Positions 24,955 through 35,673 of a DNA stretch of 64,000 nt are shown one piece after another; position 1 is the stretch's first letter; every line of letters begins with the position of its first letter. The notes under the pieces were generated by a model. It did not search any database, was not told the DNA's origin, and was given only the letters and a program-made list of their open reading frames with translations. Location of the stretch: contig CP114484.1 of NCBI GenBank assembly GCA_027186245.1, positions 5,364,001 to 5,428,000 of the forward strand. Reading direction: 5' to 3'. A program made the translations under genes and the position numbers. Source of the stretch: Coriaria nepalensis (taxonomy: Eukaryota > Streptophyta > Magnoliopsida > Cucurbitales > Coriariaceae).

Positions 24955-25300
24955 CACGGTGATGAGGAATTTTAAATTTTCCAGGCCCATTGGTTATGGT
25001 GTCATCAGTTGCTTTGATGTGGTTTCCGTAATTTGGTTTCATGGATTTCCCTCCCTCTTTTTTATGTTATTTTCAGAGTATAAATTTATAGCTTTCTCGT
25101 TTACTGGAGTTTGTACGTATGAAAACTTGTTAGATGTTATCTTATACGTGGGATTTTTGGCCAAAATCTTACTATTGGGCTGGAGTGCTAGGAGCTTCAG
25201 ATTTGCATTTTTTTCTCCCGCTATATATAATGATATTCCATGTCCAATGATACAAGTTATGGGACAAGTATGAAGCCGATGAGTCCCGTTGATGTTAAAA
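24955..25300 (+). other. Probable 3' UTR of the polygalacturonase-like gene
   Basis: About 300 bp after the stop at 24954. It has no splice-connected coding continuation; the open frame here is a shadow reading across the stop. Confidence 0.5.
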
Positions 25301-26640
25301 CATGGATTTTGTTATTGGAAAGTTTATTGAAAGAAAATCTTAATAGGTAATTGCAAAATAAGTAAAAAAATTTGATTTTGGCACCTGAACAAGGTGAAAC
25401 GAAGCGACTAATCAAACAATCGAAGATTGATCTAATGGGCAGCTAAGGACGCTAGCAATTGCCCCGACCGTCGGCAGCCAACCCACATAGGTGACTACTC
25501 AGCCGCTATGCAACCATGAAATGTGACCAGCCACCTCAACGGACTAACAGAACATGAGGGGCCACCTTTGTATGTTGGGTGAGCCGATTTTGGCCTATCC
25601 AGGGTAAGTTTTGAGAATATTATTTACTATTTGGTCCTTTCACGTCCTTGCCGCCCAAGTCACCGGCCACTTATAAATAGCATCTCATGCCAACTAAAAA
25701 GCACAAGACAAAAATAATTATACAACAACAACCAATCCACCATCATCCACCTGAAAATGTGTTTTCTCTCTTTCGAGCCTTCTCACCCTGAAGACCCTTC
25801 TAAGGCTATGACCCTAAAGAAATCTCTCTCGAAATTATTGTTAGAGCTGCAGAAATTCTATCTATTGAACTTCAGTGACGACACTTACCCCATCACCCAA
25901 AATTTAGTTTAGCTTTGCAATCATGTTAGTTTATCGCCAAGTAGATCTTAGTATCCAAGATTGATGTAACCCGTTGAGCATTATATCATGCTCTTTTCGT
26001 TCTGTAATTCAGTCAAATTTTTCCATTATGATATCATGTCATTATTATTTTAATGCAATGTCATTTTTCATTTACATCGTTTATTTTAATGTCCTTTAAC
26101 TTAAATGCTTAATTATTTAAATGTCCTTTAATTTAACTGCTTAATTTATTTTAATATCTTTTAATTTAAATGTATTTTAATTGCCATTGCAATTTATTTT
26201 AATGACCATCTTACTTATTTTACCTCTAATATATTTGCACTTCTTACTTCTGTATTTTATTTCATCTTTAATATTTGTGCAAATTAGATTATCGCAATTT
26301 AAGTTTTTGTACTTTCGAAGTATTGCTACTTCTGGTACCCCAATGCACTACGTTTTCTCAAGGATAGAGCGATAGCAAATTCTAACACTGCTTTCCCGAA
26401 TGCAGAACATCTACAGAGTTTGTCCATTAATAAATTGGTACACACGGTGCGACCCAATGCGATGTCGACATGTCGATTGCATAGTCATAGCTTCGGTAAG
26501 TGCCGAGTTGACGGTGATCTACCGGACCCTCCAGATCCTTAGCCGCCAAGCCCCGTACTTTCTGAGGATCGGGCATAGCTGAAGCAGAGTTACATCTAAA
26601 GGATATCAACTAAGAGGTAGGTTATTTGGCCCTAGAGGCA
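25301..26640 (+). mobile_element. LTR-like remnant with TATA box
   Basis: Non-coding, repetitive-looking sequence with TATAAATAG at 25672-25680 followed by A/C-rich transcript-leader-like sequence (ACAACAACAACC). Near 26430-26450 the segment TTGGTACACACGG resembles the start of a gypsy leader. The pair LTR plus leader suggests a Tat-type element, but no second LTR copy was identified. Confidence 0.35.
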
Positions 26641-27700
26641 GACGTCGCCCTTCATTTTGGCAAGTGTCGAATGATAGGTAAAAAGCCTTAAAAGAAATTG
26701 AATGAATCGTCTAAGGAAAAGATAAAATAGGCCATAAACTCCACCCCTTTGACCAATCAACCAATCATGTGGTCGCACAGGTAATTCACCCATGTAGCCA
26801 CATTTCCCTTTTATTTTTCAGTCCTTTTTTATATTTTCAAGGATTGGCAAGCAAAATATGGAGATATTTTACTTAGTTTAAGGGTTTTTCATAAATGTGG
26901 AAAGGGATGTTTACAGAGTCTTAAGGATATTTTGTCCAATTGGAAGGATTCATCAGTAAAGAATGAGTGAAGATTGACTAAATCAAGGGATTTTTTAACA
27001 AATCTAGAGGTTAAGTTGCAAAGGGAAGAGTCTTTTTGACTTGTTCTAGGGGCATTCTACCAAAGTATGAAATATTTAGTGGATTCTTGGCATAGTCTGA
27101 ATTTTGAAGGGGTTTTTCCAGCCATCGGAAGCTTTGTTGACCAAGCAAAGAAGCTTGCCACCCAAGTATCTAATGTCTATAAATAGGACCCTCCACCAAG
27201 AGTAAAAGAACACAAGAACAACCCATTCATTAAACACAACAACTAATCTAACAACACAACAATCCAACATCAATCCAACATAACCCATCACAAGCCATCC
27301 AACATCAAAAATTATCCAATACGATTTCCAATTGGCTCGATGCTTGTTCATTCAATCCTTCAGTGGATTTTTCTGCTTTTCATTTAAGTCTTCATTGTAA
27401 GTTATATACTTAATGAATTCTTTATTGTTGGTAGTCATTATGTTTTGCTCTATAAGCTCTGACTCATATAATGTGTTTAAATGCTTCTTCAGTGTTCAGA
27501 TTATTTCCTTCAAAATATTTTTAAAATTTTGGCCTATCCCCGCTCCCTTACACCTTTGAGCATCCGAATGTGCTGCTCTCAAGATCAAAATAACCTATAG
27601 TTCTTCGCTCCTGACCTTTATCTTAATACCGTCTCTTAGCCAGTTTTTTGAAAATTATTTTTCTGATAATTGAATAACAACTTTTTCTTGAATCAATAAA
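26641..27700 (+). mobile_element. Second LTR-like remnant with TATA box
   Basis: Again TATAAATAGG (27178-27187), followed by a leader rich in ACAAC and CCAAC repeats, the hallmark of an LTR U3-R junction. It lies directly upstream, in the same orientation, of the integrase fragment at 27.84-28.32 kb. No reliable similarity to the block at 25.3-26.6 kb beyond the TATA and leader style. Confidence 0.35.
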
Positions 27701-27839
27701 AAAACTTATTAATAACCAGGGCTGCGGAAATTGGTTTGAACATAACTTATCAAGAAGATGATTAGTGAGAATCCAAGATCATGGCATGACCTTCTCGAAC
27801 AAACCTTATAGATTTGCATGATAACACAAAATATTATTC

Positions 27840-28316
27840 CGTCTACTACCTCTTTTTCTTTAGTGGTACGGTCATGATGTTGTGTTGCTTATGGAAATAC
27901 AACAAAAGTCCTGGAGGATTGCCTACCAAAATAGTATGGCCCCTTTCAAGTATTCTGAATCGATGCACATTGATTTAGAACATCTAAAAGGAGAATGACT
28001 GCAATCATTGCACGCCGTAGCAACTTATTGAAATAGGGTCATAAGGGCTTACAATAAAAGGGTGAAGATCAAGTCATTTACATTTAGTTATCTTGTTTGG
28101 AAATGTTCTTACCTACCGGATAGACAAGCATGTTAGAGGTCTATATAAAACAAGCTCCAAATTGGTAAGGGGCATTTCATATGCAGCAGGTTTTCAATAA
28201 AAATGACCAATAGGTTAGAAACCCCTGAAGGTGTGATACAGTATAAGCTTATTAATGGTTATTGCCTCAATCATTGTGTTCATATTTCATTCGAAAATGC
28301 TCGAGGTGAAGATTAA
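27840..28316 (+). pseudogene. Integrase C-terminal fragment of Tat-type Ty3-gypsy element
   Basis: Broken plus-strand frames read like the end of a Tat-type integrase: a stretch with VLLMEIQQKSWRIAYQNSM, then APFKYSESMHIDLEHL, RAYNKRVKIKSF, LVWKC and finally an YKLINGYCLNH-like terminus with a stop at about 28314. Several stops and a frameshift interrupt it. It is on the opposite strand to the two other Tat elements of the window, so it belongs to a third copy. Confidence 0.72.
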
Positions 28317-28958
28317 ATTGATACTTAAATCTTTATTTTTGTTTGTTGCTTACTAAATTAGTATGAGAATGTAAAATTCAATAGAAGTAAGAAAAAAATA
28401 ATTACAAGCCTAGATACAACGATACGGCCCTATGGCCGATCCAATCAAAACATAATATGTCCAAAAAAAATGAATCGACTCCTTGGTGGACTTAAAATTA
28501 AACGAAGACATATATTATAAAATAAAATAAAAACTTATGAAAGCGGGCTCATCTCAAATTAAAGGAAGGCAATGGATCGACGACCATTCCTCATCTAGGT
28601 ATGTAGCTCCCACTCCACACACTCGATGCTATATATCCAGGCTGGGACCTAACCACCGAGATAGAGGACAGGTGACTCTCGCAAACTCGTACATTTAGGA
28701 CTCACTAATCCTCAGTCTCTTCTTAAGCACCTGAATTTATTGCATCATCTACTCTAGCACAATCTGACATCATGCTTGGGTGGCCTTCTTGGCCTCAATC
28801 TGCTCAACCTAAGAAGACACCTCTACCACACAGTATCATGAGTGGCTTGATGTCCCAAGCACGATGAACACTAGGAGAAGGCTCGGTCATAAGAATGAGC
28901 TAAGTGCTCAATCTAATATCGAAGAGTCCTTAAACCACTCCTCCACTCAACTAAAAAG
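28317..28958. other. Unassigned degenerate sequence
   Basis: No intact frame. On the minus strand between 28740 and 28860 short pieces read as a charged, possibly coiled-coil protein (EAKKATQA, MMQ, IQVLKKRLRIS) with stops. I cannot assign a family; a transposable-element remnant is likely from the neighbourhood. Confidence 0.3.
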
Positions 28959-30398
28959 TGTTGGGTATAGTACCTAGAAAGCATGTAATGAGTATTGTTT
29001 TAATAAAATTAATAAAAGTTACATTTTTCTATGTATATAATTATTGTGAATGTATTATTATCAAATAATATGAATAAATATTAGAAAATTCCAAATTCAT
29101 TAATGTGACTATAATATTGTATTAGTACGAAAAGATTAAGATTATAGATAATGAATTAAATTGTCTATAACATATTAAAGTATGAAATCTTTAATATAGT
29201 GGTTGTTAGTACGGTCCTCTAGCATTATGAATGCATGTGATCTAGATATGGATCTCCGATGTACATAGACATCTTAATGAAAGTTCTTTATATAATTGGA
29301 TTACATAGGGCATGACTCAATATGAATTAATTCTTTATTGAAAAACCGCTTACCATTAAGAATTGAATTCATATCAACAGATGATCACATGCATATCAAT
29401 ATGAATCCTGAGTTATCATGAACTCTTATTTATGTCAACTGGACCTTTTGATTCACTCGTCACGGTTTGTTTCTAAAACAGGCTAAATACTTTTGTTTTG
29501 GAGGTTCATTCGGATAAGTGGCTGGGAACATGATTTATAGATATGGAATCCAAACCTTCTTCATAGAAGATTGTATATTGGTTCTCTTAAGGTTAGGTAA
29601 GATTGTATATACAATCATGAAGATTGTATATAAATCATGTATATAGATAAATCATAGTGAAAGATATGATTTATATTGATATGAGATATTAATTTATTAT
29701 TAAGATTAGGTAAGTTAAATTTAGATTAGTTGAAGAAACTAATTTACAATTCAAATAAGATATGCTTTTAATTTAAAATAGATGAGATTCTATTTTAAAT
29801 AATATTAGAATAGGTTTGACTAAATCAAATATATATCATCAAAAAGATGATATAATTTAAAATAAATAAGATTTTATTTTATAAGATTTGAAAAGATTTG
29901 ATCTTATCAAATATATCATTAAACTGATGATATGATTTAAAATAGATAAAACTCTATTTTAAATAAGATTTGAAAAGATTTAATCATATCAAAGATATCA
30001 TCTGATGATCATCTTATCATGATTGAATTATCAGTTCAATTAATTTAAAGAGTTTAAATGACTCAAAATACCTAATGGAGTTCTACAAATACATCTCATT
30101 CTAATTAACTTAAGAAGTTTTTTCAATGGAGATTTTTCTAAGAGAAATAGAAAAAGAAAAACCTTGTTGTCTCTACGTGCCCACACACGTTTTATTGTGT
30201 TGAGGATCGATCTGGAAGATTGTGGTGTGAGTCTCAATGATCGATTCGCATACGCAAAGGTATGACCTCTTCGTATAGATGCATGATTAATTTATATGTA
30301 TATAAAGGATCGCTAAAACATTTTTTAGAAAATTTTTACTATACATTGGGATAGATTGTTCTCTTCTGCTGCTTGGTTTTGAACCGCCTTTTCCAACA
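28959..30398. repeat. Probable solo Copia-type LTR, 1,440 bp
   Basis: Begins TGTTGG at 28959 and ends CCAACA at 30398, a perfect 6-bp inverted terminus of the Copia LTR kind. The interior is non-coding with typical LTR features, including a GT-rich terminal portion. Flanking 5-mers are AAAAG and AAACA, so a target duplication is not clear. An internal direct repeat of about 75 bp (two to three copies, 29845-30000) is built around GATTTGAAAAGATTT. No Copia coding sequence lies on either side, hence solo. Confidence 0.6.
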
Positions 30399-31770
30399 AA
30401 ACATCTTCCTAATCGAGCAGTCCAAAATTATCAAGAAGTGTCTCATTCCTTGCCACCTCATCTACAGCGTTCGCTAATGCCATTCTCATGAATTTCTGAA
30501 CCCAACAAAAAGCTGATGCAACATCAAAATGTGAGGAACAGCTCTCTAAACAAGCTAACGGTTGGGTAGCAAAAAAGTTGGCCATTTCTCTAGGGTGGCC
30601 AAAGAAAAAATTCTTGATGTCTATGTCTTTAGACATGTGAGTTGAAGGTCTGGTGATCTCATGCATTAAAATAAACTCATAAGTTGATAAGTTATTCAAA
30701 GTACATTATCAAGAAACTTACCTCTATGATCGAATGCTCCTTGATCCTCTAGACTACTATAGTGGAAGCTCCGACCCCACTTAAGTGACCGGAACTAAAC
30801 TATGTTCGCCCACTACTAGCTCATCTTGCTCTAGCCGGTTGAGATCGTCAATAATAGAGTTTATGGAAGAAAACGATTCATGGGAGACATATAGGCATCT
30901 CCTCCTCTTAGACTCTATCATAATGGCATTTCCATATTCAGATAAGTTAAACTATGAACAAGTCAAATTTGATCGGCTAAGTAAAACAAAAGTAAATATA
31001 AAACTCTTACCCTAGAAGCCTCATTCCTGGCCAAGCGGGGCTCGGTAGCTATCGGACCTTAGGATCCCTCATTAGAGGAAATAGTCACACTCGGCAATTA
31101 TGTGTTGGCAGACCTTGGCTTTAGAGTCAAACTGTTGTTAAGCAATCCTCGATATTTTCTAGCTACAACAAGTAAAGGGGCAATATTTTTCAGAAGATCT
31201 AAAAGTTGAAAAAGGAAAGTTGGAAGGCTTACCTTGAAGTTTTTATCAAAGAGGAGTAGCAGAAGGGCCGATAAGAGTCCTAATTGTAGCTGGTCTCAGC
31301 TGAGGAGCTAGTTTGGAGCAAGTTTGGTCTTCCTCCATACCCATCTTTGGCCAAGAAGAATTCGAAGTATGAAAAAACCAACCTTGTGACAATCAGAGCC
31401 ACTAAGATGTGAACACTGATGTCGTCAATACTCTAATCATCTAGCAGTTAGGAATCACCCGAAATTTCCTAATCCGATATTTGATAGTCTTCACAACAGC
31501 CACATCGGTAACTTGGATAAATATTCGACGCTTCGGAAGGTTGACATTGACAATAAAAAACGGCGATAAGGGAATGTGTTGTAGAAAGCCTAATTTCTTG
31601 GCTGCCACAGCCAGAAAATACAACTCGAACCCACATTTTTTGTTTTGAACAACTGAACATAGCAAGCCAACGGGAAGGTCTCTGCTGACTATGATAAGTG
31701 AAATTGTATACCAGTTAAGCCAATCATTTTTCACCTGATAGGGAAAAAAACTTTATGTGATGCTATTTTT
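30399..31770 (-). other. Degenerate coding remnants of unknown type
   Basis: Two minus-strand open pieces, 30409-30699 (96 residues, HPREMANFFATQPLACLES and VDEVARNETLLDNFG) and 31441-31734 (97 residues), have biased, protein-like sequence but no domain I recognise. Between them short fragments (RDLNRLEQDELV) suggest one decayed gene running 31.7 to 30.4 kb. Its proximity to other mobile elements makes a transposable-element origin likely; function unknown. Confidence 0.3.
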
Positions 31771-31779
31771 TTTTTTTTG

Positions 31780-32160
31780 CAGATATTGCCAAGACAAATG
31801 AATATTATTATTAGTTATCATTTATGAAAGTCAATTATTAATTATTATGTTTATTGATTTTATTTTAATTAATATATTACGTTATAAAAATACATATCAT
31901 GATAGAGTCTAGTGTCTTAAGTTATGGACTTTGGAGACCATGATAGAGATCATGCTAATTGAGACTCAAATTGCTTAAGACATGAATTGTGTGTTGTCAT
32001 AGTATCTCAAGAATTGACATTGTTGATTTAGATAGACAATCACATAGTTTATTACCTAAAGTGTTTAAGGTGGCCGATCGCATCGCCATTGGTATTACAA
32101 GAATATATTGATTTAAACAAAAGTCTAAGGTAATTAATTAATAATGTTAACAATATTATT
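31780..32160 (+). mobile_element. Copia-related fragment
   Basis: The 65 bp at about 32038-32103 resemble 15750-15815 of the Copia-type element (shared ACATAGTT.ATTAC, GTGGCC and GCCATTGGT words). The rest of the stretch looks like related non-coding sequence. It lies directly before the hAT transposase remnant. Confidence 0.4.
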
Positions 32161-32234
32161 GATATTCCTCTTATATATACTTAATGTTAATGCTTTACTT
32201 TTTTACTTAATATTTTATTTATTTAGATTTTTTT

Positions 32235-34930
32235 ATGATTAATCATTTACTATTAAATTCTTTATCGAAAATGAATTATCATCAATATGACTTCAACTCT
32301 CTAAATGAGTGTAAGCAAAAATTTTATGCCGAAATCGATTCAAATTCACCGTTGATACCATCAATTCTAACATTATCTAATATACTATCAGGTCTACCAC
32401 CACCACCATCATTTAATACCGATATTGCTATTATCGCAAATATAATGCCCACAAAGAAACGTAACAAGTGAACATCTAATATTTAAGGTACATGCGACAT
32501 AGTTCCACACAAAAATAAGAAATGTGAGAACATTGATGGTGTAATGTGCCAGTATTGCAAAAGTATTTTGGTCGCAGGTTCAAATGATGGAACTAATCAC
32601 TTGAAATCCACAAAGAAAAATGCATGGCTAAAGTTGGTGCAGGTATGAATCAAAATCAACTAAATTTTAACACTGATGGCACAATTAGTACGTGGACTTG
32701 CGATCTAATGGCTGCTAGAGAAACTCTAGTTAAACTTATTGTTGCTACTAATTTACCAACTAATTTTGGTGACACTACTATCTATTATGAAAAGTAAATT
32801 AAAAGAGCATATAATATAATCCACAATATAAGAACACAAGTATAAATATTACTAAATCTGACATACTAGCATTTTAGAAAAAGTAAAAAAAAAACTGTGA
32901 TAAATTAAAATTAGAATGTGGTGATTTAAATTTGACTTTTGCCTTGATTTTTGATATTTGGAATGCATGTTCTAAATAGGACTATTTATGTGTTGATATT
33001 CATTATTTAGATTAACAATGGACATTAAATAAAAAATTAATAGGATTTAGAGTTATACATTAAGTACATACTAGTGAAAATATATATGATTTAATAATAG
33101 AAGTTTTGAGTAAGATTGATATCAAAATTCGTATAATATCCATAACTTTGGATAATGATGCGGAAAATATAAGGGCCGTCTTTTTATTTGAATCACAGCT
33201 TAACTAAAATAATAGCGGAGTTTCCCTACATCAACGTTGCGTATGTATAATCAGGCATGAAAGAACAACAAGTAAATTGTTCTATTGATAAAATTTGATT
33301 GGAACTATCTTGGATTAGCAGTTCGAATTCTAAGCTAGCTAAGTTTAAAAGATATTGTAAGGTATTCAATGTGAAGTCTCAAAACTTTGAAACTGATATG
33401 CCGGTAAGAGGGAATTCCACATATTTGATGTTGAAAAGTGTCTTCCTACATAAAGAAATAACTAGTGATTTTTTTACTTCTTGTGATCCTTATGTTGTGT
33501 TGAATAATTCTGATTGAGATATACTTGAAAATTTCACATGCTTTTTAGAAATATTTTATAATTCTACTATTCTATTTTCATGTGTTTTACAATGGTTTAA
33601 TCATAATGTGTTGATATTCATTACTTAGAGTTATGGATGAAGCACATACTGGTAAAAATATCTATGATTTAATAATTGAAGTTTTGAATGAGATTGATAT
33701 CAAAAGCCGTAGAATATCTATAACTCTAGATAATGATGCGGTAAACACAAGGGTCGTCTCTTTATTTGAATTACAACTTAGCCAATATAATGGTGATTTT
33801 TCCTATATCAATGTTGTGCGTGTCACATCATAAACCTCATTGTAAAATTAGTTATGAAAGAAAAATAAGTAAGTTCTTTTTTTGATAAAATTCAATTGGA
33901 ACTATCTTGGATTAGTAGTTCGAATTCTAAGCTAGCTAAGTTTAAAACATATTGTAGGGTATTCAATGTGAAGCCTTAAAAGTTTGGAACTGATACGCAC
34001 ATAAGGTAAAATTCCACATATTTGATGTTGAAAAGTGTCCTTCTACATAAAAAAATAATTAGTGGTTTTTTTAATTCCTGTGATCCTTCTGTTTGGTTGA
34101 ATAGTTTTTATTTGGATATACCTAAAAATTTTACATATTTTTTAGAAATATTTTATGATTCTAATGTTCAACTTTCAGGTGTTTATTATCTTACATATCC
34201 TCTTATTTTGCATTCACTTGTTGAAATGACTAGCTCGTTTCAAATATATGAGAATGATGAAGTATTTAAACTAGTTGTTTAGAAAATCGTTTCAAAATTT
34301 AAAAAATGTTGAAAGGAAATTCCTCTTTTATATGTTTTTGCTTTTATATTATATCATAGGGTTAAGTTACAAAGTCTAACAAATACTTTTACATTTATGA
34401 GTCAACATATAAGTGTTGATTAATTCTTCTACTATTATTAACAACTAACAAGTTGTTAAATGAAGTATTTGGTCTTTATGATAATAAGTACAGCTATTTG
34501 CAGCAACAGACATGAGAATAAGAGATTCGACTCAAGAGGAAGATTTGGAATTTTGTTACTGGTTATGGTTCTAGTTTCAATTCTGGTTCTGATTCTAGTT
34601 TCAATTCTAGTTCTAGTTTCAATTCCAATTCCAGTTTCACTAAGATGAAACTTCATAAATACCTTGAAACCTATATTTCATTTTTTGATTCTTGTGCAAA
34701 TGATTCAGAATTCTATACGATTTCTTATACTATCACGATTTGCATGAGATGTCTTAACTATTCTCGTCTCAATAGTTTTTTCTAAAGATATGAGTTATTG
34801 AAGATATGAGAACTTCGTTAATACCGAAATTGATTGAAGCATTATTATGCATAAGAGATTTGGAGCATACAATTCATCAAGATCAACATAAAACTCTAAT
34901 AATGACTCAGTATTTTCAGGTTATATGAAG
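32235..34930 (+). pseudogene. hAT transposase pseudogene with internal tandem duplication
   Basis: In order on the plus strand: an N-terminal frame (32235-32471) with DFNSLNECKQ; a BED-type zinc finger (about 32540-32640: CQYCKSILVAGSNDGTNHL); and broken catalytic-core pieces with the typical SNSKLAKFKRYC and RGNSTYLML motifs (33299-33517, repeated around 33890-34080). A C-terminal dimerisation remnant follows with FFDSCANDSEF (34680-34720) and IPKLIEALLCIRDLE (about 34815-34870). Many stops make it non-functional. A segment of about 578 bp is duplicated in tandem. hAT enzymes cut and paste DNA and leave 8-bp target duplications. Confidence 0.85.
33010..34170 (+). repeat. Tandem duplication (period about 578 bp) within the hAT pseudogene
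   Basis: The sequence from about 33010 to 33590 recurs from about 33610 to 34170, for example TTGGATTAGCAGTTCGAATT at 33310 and nearly the same at 33908. The copies have diverged by scattered substitutions and small indels, so the duplication is old. Confidence 0.88.
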
Positions 34931-35189
34931 ATTATTTTGTAGTGGGAAGCAATTCTATGATCTACCAATGACTAACTATCATTAATAAATAATAGATTAT
35001 AGATTATAGTTTATTAGCACACTTTTATTATTTACAATTTTTCTTTATTTATGTTTTCATTGTAAGGTCCATTTTTTCTTTTTTAAGGTTGGGATTTTGA
35101 CGAAATCATGATGGTTAAGTCACAATATTTTAATCATTTATATATTATTTAATAATACGCAATGAAATCTTTATTTGACAAAAAAATTA

Positions 35190-35412
35190 TTAATTTATTT
35201 AAAAATGGTATGGTCGGGCCTAGCTCATTTTAGGTCGAGTCCGGGATAAACTCGAAAGGCTTCTCGGACCGAGCCCGAACATATATTTAGCAAACGGGTC
35301 TAGTGGTTCTTTTTTCTTTTCCTACTTTTTTTTTTTTTCGAGACTCAGCCGGGCCCTGAGTAGTGAAAAGCTCGGCGCGATCTGAGCCGGGCGACCCGTT
35401 TAGACATCTCTA
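35190..35412 (+). mobile_element. Right terminal region of the hAT element
   Basis: GC-rich subterminal sequence with repeated CGGGC/GCCCG words, ending in GTTTAGACATCTCTA at 35412. Its reverse complement (TAGAGATGTCTAAACGGG) parallels the left end of the MITE at 46146 (TAGAGGTATCAAAACGAG). The adjoining part (35140-35200) also matches the MITE. The left end of this hAT copy was not found, so it is probably 5'-truncated. Confidence 0.65.
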
Positions 35413-35577
35413 ATATATACATATTTATATTTCATTCTTCTTTTACTCCAACTCTTTATATTAGTTCACCTTTCCTTTCATGCCAGTATTACAAAAATGC
35501 CGCAATAATTACTTCCATTTTTGTATGCGTTTGTGCTAATTATTCAAACTTCGACAACTTCTGAGTGTATTAACCAA

Positions 35578-35605
35578 CCCCCCCCCCCCCCCCTTTTTTT
35601 TTTTT
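35578..35605. repeat. C16-T12 homopolymer tract
   Basis: Sixteen C followed by twelve T, just before the UBP1-like pseudogene. Confidence 0.95.
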
Positions 35606-35673
35606 CTAATTTCTATTAAGAACCTATATTTTCTAACCATGATAGCTATTATTATTCTAACGTCTAATTGCAG

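Noticed and set aside
32171..32178. ATATATAC as the left target duplication of the hAT remnant, equal to the 8 bp after 35412
   Set aside because: No TAGAG-type terminal repeat follows it, and the word is too simple in this AT-rich DNA.
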